From positions 1 to 9,799 of the forward strand of contig CABUVH010000069.1 in assembly GCA_902494935.1 (NCBI GenBank): DNA of 9,799 nt, in the 5' to 3' direction. A model generated the notes under the pieces. It saw only the letters and a program-made list of their open reading frames with translations, had not been told where the DNA came from and made no database searches. A program made the translations under genes and the position numbers. The DNA comes from an uncultured Collinsella sp. (GTDB taxonomy: Bacteria; Actinomycetota; Coriobacteriia; Coriobacteriales; Coriobacteriaceae). Within the stretch, counting starts at the first letter, position 1; every line of letters starts with the position of its first letter. Shown here in pieces: positions 1-5,007 of the stretch.

Positions 1-45
1 GCGTCGGTAAGACACGCCGAGGTCGCCGCGGACGGGCTGATATAG
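1..45 (+). CDS. possible C-terminal tail of an upstream gene (partial)
   Basis: Frame 1 is open from the window edge and reads ASVRHAEVAADGLI before a TAG stop at 43-45. A GC-rich hairpin begins 5 bp later (51-82), as expected just after a gene end, and the rubrerythrin gene converges from the other side with its own terminator. Only 14 residues are visible, so no family can be named. Frame 3 is also open here, so the reading frame choice is not certain. Confidence 0.3.
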   Translation, partial: ASVRHAEVAADGLI

Positions 46-50
46 GGAGA

Positions 51-89
51 GGGCCTGACCCCATATCGTTGGGGCCAGGCCCGATTTTG
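51..89 (+). terminator. probable terminator hairpin of the upstream gene
   Basis: GGGCCTGACCCC (51-62) pairs with GGGGCCAGGCCC (71-82). The stem is 12 positions with one A-C mismatch and an 8-nt loop (ATATCGTT), followed by GATTTTG. The T-run is only four bases, so it is a weaker intrinsic terminator than the others in the window. It suits a gene reading rightward and ending at 45. Confidence 0.5.
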
Positions 90-110
90 CCTCTTGACAA
101 TGTCCTGCTC

Positions 111-146
111 ATATTAAAAAGGCCCGAACCAATACGGTCCGGGCCT
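111..146 (-). terminator. rho-independent terminator of the rubrerythrin gene
   Basis: On the - strand, AGGCCCGGACC (146-136) pairs with GGTTCGGGCCT (130-120). The stem is 11 positions with one mismatch and a 5-nt loop, followed directly by TTTTTAATAT (120-111). It lies 35 bp beyond the TAA of the rubrerythrin gene and points the same way. Confidence 0.85.
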
Positions 147-180
147 CATCGAGCTAGAGGTTATGTCTCAAGCGGTTGGC

Positions 181-741
181 TTAGCCAAAGTAGCGCTTGA
201 GCAGGCCGGCGAAAGCCTTGCCGTGACGAGCCTCGTCGCGAGCCATCTCGTGCACGGTATCGTGGATGGCATCGAGGCCAGCGGCCTTGGCGCGCTTGGC
301 AAGATCAGTCTTTCCGGCGGTGGCGCCGTTCTCGGCCTCAACGCGCATCTCGAGGTTCTTCTTGGTGGAGTCGGTCACGACCTCGCCCAGGAGCTCAGCG
401 AACTTGGCGGCGTGCTCGGCCTCCTCGTGGGCAGCCTTCTCCCAGTACAGGCCGATCTCGGGATAACCCTCGCGATGGGCGACGCGAGCCATGGCCAGGT
501 ACATACCGACCTCGGAGCACTCGCCCTCAAAGTTGGCGCGCAGGTCGGCAACGATGTCCTCGGAGACGCCCTCCATCTTGGCGACGCCCACGACGTGCTC
601 GGCAGCCCACTCGAGCTGGCCCTCCTCCTGCTTCAGGAAACGAGAACCGGGAACGCCGCACTGGGGGCACTTGAAGTCCTCGGGCAGCTGGTCGCCGTCG
701 AACTCTTCCACATAACCGCAAACGGGGCAAACAAACTTCAT
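181..741 (-). CDS. reverse rubrerythrin (N-terminal rubredoxin, C-terminal diiron ferritin-like domain)
   Basis: The 186-residue protein has a rubredoxin-type iron site first: Cys5 and Cys8 (CPVCGY), Cys25 and Cys28 (CPQCG). A four-helix ferritin-like diiron domain follows at about 60-186. Probable diiron ligands lie in Glu74 (FEGECSE), Glu107/His110 (EEAEH), the 131-137 glutamate cluster, and Glu170/His173 (DEARH). Rubredoxin placed before the diiron domain is the reverse-rubrerythrin order. That family reduces hydrogen peroxide, and in clostridia also oxygen, with electrons from NADH via a reductase; it is cytosolic. I chose the start at 741 because AAAGGA lies 7 nt upstream and the CPVCGY motif starts at residue 5. 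A longer reading back to 846 adds 35 residues unlike the family. The gene appears monocistronic, with its own promoter and terminator. Family assignment is firm; the reductase partner is not in the window. Confidence 0.93.
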   Translation of the reverse strand: MKFVCPVCGYVEEFDGDQLPEDFKCPQCGVPGSRFLKQEEGQLEWAAEHVVGVAKMEGVSEDIVADLRANFEGECSEVGMYLAMARVAHREGYPEIGLYWEKAAHEEAEHAAKFAELLGEVVTDSTKKNLEMRVEAENGATAGKTDLAKRAKAAGLDAIHDTVHEMARDEARHGKAFAGLLKRYFG

Positions 742-744
742 GAT

Positions 745-811
745 TCGATCCTTTCGATCGATGGCGATTGTGCGCTCGTCCGGTCCCGTAAGGGCCCTCT
801 CCGGACGTGCG
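745..811 (-). promoter_or_regulatory. structured 5' leader of rubrerythrin
   Basis: Two potential RNA stems occupy the leader. The first pairs 773-783 with 801-811: seven perfect pairs CGTCCGG/CCGGACG, then a T-T mismatch, then three more pairs. A small inner CCC-gtaa-GGG stem lies inside it. The second pairs TCGATC (745-750) with GATCGA (756-761) and leaves a 5-nt loop that carries most of the ribosome site AAAGGA. No T-run follows, so this is not a terminator. A role in translation or mRNA stability is inference. Confidence 0.35.
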
Positions 812-825
812 TCTTGACGAGTTCT

Positions 826-853
826 ATTATCCATAAATGCAACCAAATGTGAA
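826..853 (-). promoter_or_regulatory. sigma-A-type promoter of the rubrerythrin gene
   Basis: Reading the - strand, TTCACA (853-848, 5/6 to TTGACA) is followed after 16 nt by GATAAT (831-826, 5/6 to TATAAT). This predicts transcription starting near 819 and a leader of about 78 nt. The stretch upstream of the -35 (about 860-885) is strongly A/T-rich in an otherwise GC-rich window, as for an UP element. It contains TTTTA-A-TAAAA (870-880), a short dyad that could also be a protein site. Confidence 0.6.
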
Positions 854-898
854 GCCTATTAGGAATGATTTTTAATAAAACAATTTCGAGATATGAAG

Positions 899-916
899 AT
901 GTTGATTGATTAACGA
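899..916 (+). promoter_or_regulatory. Rex-like operator, distal site
   Basis: ATGTTGA-TTGA-TTAACGA has the 7-4-7 geometry of the clostridial Rex operator TTGTTAA-N4-TTAACAA and matches it at 11 of 14 defined positions. Its 14 arm positions are nearly the same as those of the dyad at 963-980, whose start lies 64 bp downstream (about six helical turns). Rex represses fermentative alcohol dehydrogenase genes when NADH/NAD+ is low, which fits the gene downstream. The assignment is by motif resemblance only. Confidence 0.4.
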
Positions 917-945
917 TTGGGAGGCCGTCTGCGATTTTTGCTGAG

Positions 946-951
946 TACAAT
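946..951 (+). promoter_or_regulatory. candidate -10 element of the alcohol dehydrogenase operon
   Basis: TACAAT matches TATAAT at 5/6 and predicts a start near 958, about 40 nt before the ATG. I see no good -35 hexamer at 16-18 nt. The element lies between the two Rex-like dyads, which would suit a repressed promoter that is weak or needs an activator. Confidence 0.3.
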
Positions 952-962
952 CGGGCGAGCAA

Positions 963-980
963 ATGTTGACCTATCAACAA
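963..980 (+). promoter_or_regulatory. Rex-like operator, proximal site
   Basis: The core TGTTGA-CCTA-TCAACA (964-979) is a perfect 6-bp dyad with a 4-bp spacer. Written as ATGTTGA-N4-TCAACAA it matches TTGTTAA-N4-TTAACAA at 11 of 14 positions. It sits just downstream of the predicted transcription start and just before the ribosome site (984-989), a usual position for a repressor operator. It could alternatively be a short mRNA hairpin. Confidence 0.45.
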
Positions 981-997
981 ATGAAGGAGTTTCCTTT

Positions 998-2218
998 ATG
1001 CATCTAGCCCGTCGTGCCTGGTGCCGAACATATCAGACGGTTTTTCGCATTGCATTGCCGATCCTGCCCTATACCGAGCCGCGCATTCTGGAGCATGCCG
1101 AGGATGTGCCCGCGGTGCTTCAAAAGCGCTCGATCCAGAAGGTCCTTATCGTGACAGACCCTGGCATTGCACGTTTGGGACTCACGGCATCACTCGAGCG
1201 GGCGCTTACGGCTCAGGGGATTGGCGTTACGGTCTATGCCGAAACGCGTGCGAACCCCACGGTCTCGAATGTGGAGGAGGCGGCGTCCCTGTATCGAGAG
1301 CGCGCCTGCCAGGCCATTATCGGTTTTGGCGGAGGATCAGCCATGGACTGCGCCAAGGGCGTGGGCGCACGCATTGCGCAGCCAAGCAAGCCCATCAACA
1401 AGATGCGCGGGCTGCTGCGGATTCATCGTCGTCTGCCGCTGCTCATCGCCGTTCCCACCACGGCGGGCACGGGAAGCGAGGTCACGCTTGCGGCGGTAAT
1501 TACCGATGACGAGACGCACTACAAGTATCCCATTAACGACTTTGTGCTTATCCCGCGCTTTGCGGCGCACGACCCCGAGTTTACGCTCGGTCTGCCCGCC
1601 TCCATTACGGGGCAGACGGGCATGGACGCCCTGACGCATGCCGTCGAGGCGTTTATCGGGCGAAGCACCACGCCCTATACGCGCAAGATGGCGCGACAGG
1701 CGGTGCAGCTCATCCACGACAATTTGCTCGAGGCCTATGAGCATGGCGACGACATGCGTGCGCGTCGCAATATGCTTTCGGCGGCGTATAAGGCGGGAGT
1801 TGCCTTTACGCGCTCCTATGTTGGATACGTTCATGCCATCGCGCACAGTCTAGGCGGCCGATACGGAATTCCGCACGGTTTGGCCAACGCGATCATCCTG
1901 CCGCACATGCTTCGCGCTTATGGTGACGCCGCCGCCCCCAAGCTTGCCGATCTTGCTCGCATGGCGGGCATTGCGCCGGCTACCGCGCAGGACAGTCTTG
2001 CGGCCGAGGCCTTTATCGATTGGGTCGACCGCATGAACGAGGCCCTGGGAATCCCCAAATATGTCTCGGGTATTCGCCGCTCCGATATTCCGCAAATGGC
2101 GGCCCATGCCGATGCCGAGGCCAATCCCCTGTACCCCGTTCCACTTTTGATGGACCGCTCGGAGCTCGAGCATATGTACGAGGTCGTCGCGGGTGGTATG
2201 TTTGAGGACGAGAACTAG
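998..2218 (+). CDS. iron-containing (group III) alcohol dehydrogenase
   Basis: The 406-residue protein belongs to the Fe-ADH family, which includes E. coli FucO, and catalyses NAD(P)H-dependent interconversion of alcohols and aldehydes in the cytosol. The N-terminal nucleotide-binding domain has GGGSAMD (111-117) and PTTAGTGSE (153-161). The all-helical domain carries the metal ligands by FucO alignment: Asp210 and His214 (GMDALTHAVE), His279 (YVHAIAH) and His293 (IPHG). I chose the ATG at 998 because AAGGAG lies 8 nt upstream; an earlier in-frame ATG at 917 has no such site and falls in the promoter region. Compared with FucO, the N-terminus has about 20 extra residues that are basic and hydrophobic (ARRAWCRTYQTVFRIALP). 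The TAG stop overlaps the ribosome site of the aldehyde dehydrogenase gene 9 nt downstream, so the two are co-transcribed and probably translationally coupled. The substrate is unknown. Confidence 0.93.
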   Translation: MHLARRAWCRTYQTVFRIALPILPYTEPRILEHAEDVPAVLQKRSIQKVLIVTDPGIARLGLTASLERALTAQGIGVTVYAETRANPTVSNVEEAASLYRERACQAIIGFGGGSAMDCAKGVGARIAQPSKPINKMRGLLRIHRRLPLLIAVPTTAGTGSEVTLAAVITDDETHYKYPINDFVLIPRFAAHDPEFTLGLPASITGQTGMDALTHAVEAFIGRSTTPYTRKMARQAVQLIHDNLLEAYEHGDDMRARRNMLSAAYKAGVAFTRSYVGYVHAIAHSLGGRYGIPHGLANAIILPHMLRAYGDAAAPKLADLARMAGIAPATAQDSLAAEAFIDWVDRMNEALGIPKYVSGIRRSDIPQMAAHADAEANPLYPVPLLMDRSELEHMYEVVAGGMFEDEN

Positions 2219-2227
2219 GAGGGTGCC

Positions 2228-3607
2228 ATGAACACCGAGGAAATTGCGCGCATCGTCGGCGATCAGCGCGCCTACTTTAAGACGCACGCCACGTTTGATG
2301 TCGATGCTCGACGTCGCGCGCTCGTGAGTTTACGCGATGCGGTGCGGGCCCACGAGGCCGATATCGCTCATGCGCTCAAGACCGATTTGGGAAAGTCGCA
2401 TGACGAGGCCTATATGTGCGAGATTGGCACATCGCTTTCCGAGATTCGACATCAGATCGCTCACGTGGTTCGATGGAGTCGTCCGCGCCTGCGTCCGTGC
2501 GACCTCGCTAACGCCGTGAGCGCGTGCAAAACGCGAGCCGTGCCCTATGGCGTCACACTCATCATGGCTCCGTGGAACTACCCGTTTTTGCTAACACTCG
2601 AGCCGCTCGCCGGCGCCCTTGCCGCGGGCAATACCGTGGTCATCAAGCCGAGCGCCTATGCTCCGGCATCGAGCGCGGTGCTCAGGCAAATCTGTGAAGA
2701 GGCATTTGATCCGCGCCTGGTGACGGTTGTCGAGGGCGGGCGCGCCGAGAACGAAGCGCTGCTCGATGAGCACTGGGACAAGATCTTCTTTACCGGTAGC
2801 GTTCCGGTCGGCAAACTCGTTATGGAGCGCGCAAGTAAAAACCTTACGCCTGTGACGCTTGAGCTGGGCGGAAAGAGTCCCTGCATCGTGGATGCGACGG
2901 CAAACTTGAAGGTTGCGGCACGGCGTATCGCCTTTGGTAAATGGCTCAACGTGGGGCAGACCTGCGTGGCGCCCGACTACCTGTTGGTCGATGCGCGCGT
3001 GCACGACGAGCTGCTGGACCTTATCAAGGAGGAGGCCCGCCGTATGTTTGGCGAGCATCCGCTCGATAACGAGGACTACGGGCATATCGTCAACGCCAAG
3101 CATTTTGCGCGTGCGCGCGGGCTGATCGATCCCGATAAGGTCGTGCTTGGAGGTACCGCGCGCGAGACGTCGCTCAAGATCGAGCCGACGATTTTGGACG
3201 GCGTGACCCCCGATGACGCCGTGATGCAGGAGGAGATTTTCGGCCCCATCTTGCCGGTGCTGACGTTTGAGAGCCTAGACGAGGCCGAAGCGTTTATTAC
3301 GGATCGTCCAACGCCGCTGGCCCTGTATATCTTTAGCCAGGACCGTACGGTTCAACAGCGCTTTGTGCGCTACGTGCCCTTTGGCGGCGGCTGCGTCAAC
3401 GACACCATCATGCACTTGGCTACGAGCCATATGGGCTTTGGCGGCATGGGCGCGAGCGGTATGGGGCAGTACCATGGCCGCGAGAGCTTCGATACGTTTA
3501 GCCACAAGAAGAGCGTCGTGAACAAGGCAACGTGGCCGGACGTGCCGTTTCGGTATGCGCCCTACGCAAGCTGGAAGCACAAGTTCGTGCGCATGTTTGT
3601 GCATTAG
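2228..3607 (+). CDS. NAD(P)+-dependent aldehyde dehydrogenase, class 3 type
   Basis: The 459-residue protein oxidises an aldehyde to its carboxylic acid. Visible active-site elements are Asn117 (APWNYP), Lys140 (VIKPS), FFTGS (187-191), the general base Glu212 (LELGGK), the nucleophile Cys246 (GQTCVAPDY) and Glu336 (EEIFGP). The compact length and the APDY sequence after the cysteine point to the class-3/fatty-aldehyde branch rather than the roughly 480-500-residue classes. The ribosome site AGGAGG overlaps the TAG of the preceding alcohol dehydrogenase gene. The pair could carry out aldehyde dismutation or stepwise alcohol-to-acid conversion; the direction in vivo and the substrate cannot be inferred. 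The C-terminus (SWKHKFVRMFVH) is basic and hydrophobic and may touch membrane, as in other class-3 enzymes. No clear intrinsic terminator follows. The best candidate, GCGCGG (3641-3646) with CCGCGC (3664-3669), has a 17-nt loop and no T-run. Confidence 0.93.
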   Translation: MNTEEIARIVGDQRAYFKTHATFDVDARRRALVSLRDAVRAHEADIAHALKTDLGKSHDEAYMCEIGTSLSEIRHQIAHVVRWSRPRLRPCDLANAVSACKTRAVPYGVTLIMAPWNYPFLLTLEPLAGALAAGNTVVIKPSAYAPASSAVLRQICEEAFDPRLVTVVEGGRAENEALLDEHWDKIFFTGSVPVGKLVMERASKNLTPVTLELGGKSPCIVDATANLKVAARRIAFGKWLNVGQTCVAPDYLLVDARVHDELLDLIKEEARRMFGEHPLDNEDYGHIVNAKHFARARGLIDPDKVVLGGTARETSLKIEPTILDGVTPDDAVMQEEIFGPILPVLTFESLDEAEAFITDRPTPLALYIFSQDRTVQQRFVRYVPFGGGCVNDTIMHLATSHMGFGGMGASGMGQYHGRESFDTFSHKKSVVNKATWPDVPFRYAPYASWKHKFVRMFVH

Positions 3608-3730
3608 AATCAGATGGTGTAGCGACAAACGGTCGAAAAGGCGCGGGTGGGGCGAATTTGTGTCCGCGCGAGTTCGTAGACTTCTCAATAAGGTTACACA
3701 CCGGTTTATCCGGCCGTTAGAGGAGCTGCT

Positions 3731-4057
3731 ATGTACGAGCCTTCGCGTGTTCTTCTGTCATTTCACATTGCAGGATTTCAGTATGCCGATGGCGCCTTGG
3801 TCTTGGGCGATCTTAAAGCGGGCGATAAGCTGACGCTGTGTGCCGAGCGCGATAATCCCCATGACCCTGAGGCGGTTGCGATTTATTACGGCAACACCAA
3901 GCTTGGCTATGTTCCGGGAAACGAGGTCGGCCCACTGTCCTTGATGATGTATTACGGCCACGAGGACGTATTTGAGGCCCGCGTGCAACAGGTTGCTCCC
4001 GAGCGCAGCCCGTGGCACCAGGTGCGCGTTGGCCTCTATGTGGTGGATGCTCGCTAG
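3731..4057 (+). CDS. stand-alone HIRAN-domain protein
   Basis: The 108 residues are almost entirely one HIRAN domain: IAGFQYADG (13-21), LKAGDKLTLCAERDNPHDP (28-46), AVAIYYGNTKLGYVPGNE (48-65). The signature elements are the EpxNxxDxxAV-like stretch and the LGYVP motif. HIRAN domains bind DNA, and in eukaryotic HLTF the domain grips 3' single-stranded ends at stalled forks. In bacteria they occur fused to helicases or nucleases, or alone as here. There are no catalytic residues, signal peptide or membrane segment. The start is supported by GAGGAG 5 nt upstream. The gene is followed after 18 nt by a 59-residue small ORF with a very strong ribosome site, so the two likely form one transcript. 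The specific role is unknown. Confidence 0.85.
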   Translation: MYEPSRVLLSFHIAGFQYADGALVLGDLKAGDKLTLCAERDNPHDPEAVAIYYGNTKLGYVPGNEVGPLSLMMYYGHEDVFEARVQQVAPERSPWHQVRVGLYVVDAR

Positions 4058-4075
4058 TCGGCAAGGGAGGCGGCC

Positions 4076-4255
4076 ATGTTTGATGACGACGACCTATTCA
4101 ATCTGACAGACGATCCGTTTGAGTGGGATATGCTACTCGACGACGATGAGCTGGAGCAGGACCGTAGGAAACGACAGGACAAGAAAACTCAGGGTGACGC
4201 TTCGAAAAAGAAAGGCAAGCGCCGCCGTGGACTGTTTGGCGGGCTCTTTGGCTAA
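4076..4255 (+). CDS. 59-residue bipolar small protein, acidic N-half and basic C-half
   Basis: I do not recognise a family. The ORF has one of the best ribosome sites in the window, AAGGGAGG (4063-4070) 5 nt before the ATG, and sits 18 nt after the HIRAN gene in the same direction. Residues 1-27 are strongly acidic (MFDDDDLFNLTDDPFEWD at 1-18, then LLDDDELEQ at 20-28). Residues 29-51 are strongly basic, including KKKGKRRR (44-51). The protein ends in a duplicated GLFGGLFG (52-59). There is no cysteine, signal peptide or long hydrophobic helix. The layout would suit an electrostatic adaptor that binds nucleic acid or a partner protein through the basic tract, but that is inference. It could be a non-functional ORF; the ribosome site and the ordered composition argue against this. 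Confidence 0.65.
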   Translation: MFDDDDLFNLTDDPFEWDMLLDDDELEQDRRKRQDKKTQGDASKKKGKRRRGLFGGLFG

Positions 4256-4321
4256 CCGCCGCATCGCTGCGTCTGTATACTTAGCACGAGTTGAACGCGT
4301 TGCGAAATGAGGGCATAGACG

Positions 4322-4867
4322 ATGATGTGGTTTACCGCCGACCTGCACCTGGGCGATACGAATATCTTGCACGATATGGATCGGCCGTTTGATTCGGTCG
4401 AGGAGATGAACCGCAAGGTCATCGATGCCGTCAATGAGTGCGTGGCGGCGGACGACCGTCTCTATATCTTGGGAGACTTTACCTATCGTTTGCCCCTGGC
4501 GGAGGCGGTGCGTCTGCGCGAGCGTATCGAATGTCAGAACGTGACGCTCATCCGTGGTAACCATGACGGCGACTGGGAAGATCCCGACGTACCGCAGATT
4601 TGGGAAGACGTGCGCGATTACCTGGAGATTGCTCCCGGCTATGCCAAGGGCCATCGCCTGGTGTTGAGCCATTACCCCATGCTCAGCTGGAACGGCAAGG
4701 CGCGTGGCGCCGTCATGCTGCACGGGCATATCCACAGCAGGGGAGACCGCACCAACGTGCGCAACCGCGATCGCGAGCGCCCTATCTTTCGCTACGATGT
4801 CGGTCTCGATGCCAACGAGTACAAGCCCGTAAGCCGTGATCAGATTCTTAGCTTCTTTGGGTTATAG
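4322..4867 (+). CDS. calcineurin-like metallophosphoesterase
   Basis: The 181-residue protein has the full set of two-metal phosphoesterase motifs in order: DLH (Asp7, His9), GDF (Asp52), GNHD (Asn80, His81, Asp82), SHYP (His117) and GHIH (His136, His138). It is a minimal single-domain member, close in layout to the short predicted phosphoesterases/phosphohydrolases (COG4186-like). It would hydrolyse a phosphomonoester or phosphodiester in the cytosol using Mn or a similar metal; the substrate is not predictable. The start at 4322 is preferred over the ATG at 4325 because GAGGG (4309-4313) lies 8 nt upstream. A TATACT at 4276-4281 could be a -10 for this gene but lacks a -35, so read-through from the small ORF, 66 nt upstream, is equally likely. 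Transcription ends at the strong terminator at 4915-4949. Confidence 0.9.
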   Translation: MMWFTADLHLGDTNILHDMDRPFDSVEEMNRKVIDAVNECVAADDRLYILGDFTYRLPLAEAVRLRERIECQNVTLIRGNHDGDWEDPDVPQIWEDVRDYLEIAPGYAKGHRLVLSHYPMLSWNGKARGAVMLHGHIHSRGDRTNVRNRDRERPIFRYDVGLDANEYKPVSRDQILSFFGL

Positions 4868-4920
4868 GGCGCCAGAGCCACCACAAAGGGGACAGGCACC
4901 TTTGTGGTGGCTCTGGCGCC
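4868..4920. repeat. near-perfect long hairpin, REP/MITE-like element with GGGGACAGGCACC core
   Basis: Positions 4868-4889 pair with 4899-4920 over 22 consecutive base pairs without a mismatch, leaving a 9-nt loop (4890-4898). The element begins right after the phosphoesterase stop codon. The outermost six bases on each side are GGCGCC; inside are 15-16-bp arms starting AGAGCCACCACAAAG. The core GGGGACAGGCACC resembles short repeats that I recall as scattered in many bacterial genomes (REP-type elements mobilised by RAYT transposases). That link is from memory and no transposase is in the window. Confidence 0.8.
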
Positions 4921-4949
4921 GTTGCCATTATGGCAGCGGCGCCTTTTTT
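4915..4949 (+). terminator. strong rho-independent terminator after the phosphoesterase gene
   Basis: GGCGCCGTTGCCA (4915-4927) pairs with TGGCAGCGGCGCC (4931-4943) over 13 positions including one G-U pair, with a 3-nt loop TTA, followed by six Ts (4944-4949). The first six bases are also the end of the long hairpin at 4868-4920, so the two structures compete for GGCGCC. Confidence 0.9.
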
Positions 4950-5007
4950 GTCCGTGCGGCGCGGTAGAGTGTAGGCGGTCGAAATTTGCGTCCATCGAGG
5001 AGCTGCT

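Noticed and set aside
3..60. Frame 3 at the left edge containing VGKT, as a possible Walker A fragment
   Set aside because: The following residues (RRGRRGRADIG) do not continue a P-loop fold, and the frame runs through the hairpin.
94..117. Perfect TTGACA (94-99) followed by TATTAA (112-117) as a + strand promoter
   Set aside because: The spacer is only 12 nt, the second hexamer is part of the rubrerythrin terminator T-run, and no + strand gene follows.
814..842. TTGACG (814-819) as a + strand -35 for the alcohol dehydrogenase
   Set aside because: No acceptable -10 at 16-18 nt; TATTAT (825-830) is much too close and is better read as the - strand -10 of rubrerythrin.
163..852. Long + strand ORF (229 codons) across the rubrerythrin region
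   Set aside because: It is exactly antisense to the rubrerythrin gene, has no ribosome site, and its Leu/Ala/Gly/Val-rich product is the expected shadow of GAG/CTC-biased codons.
3641..3669. GCGCGG...CCGCGC as a terminator after the aldehyde dehydrogenase gene
   Set aside because: The stem is only 6 bp with a 17-nt loop and no T-run follows; noted but not called.
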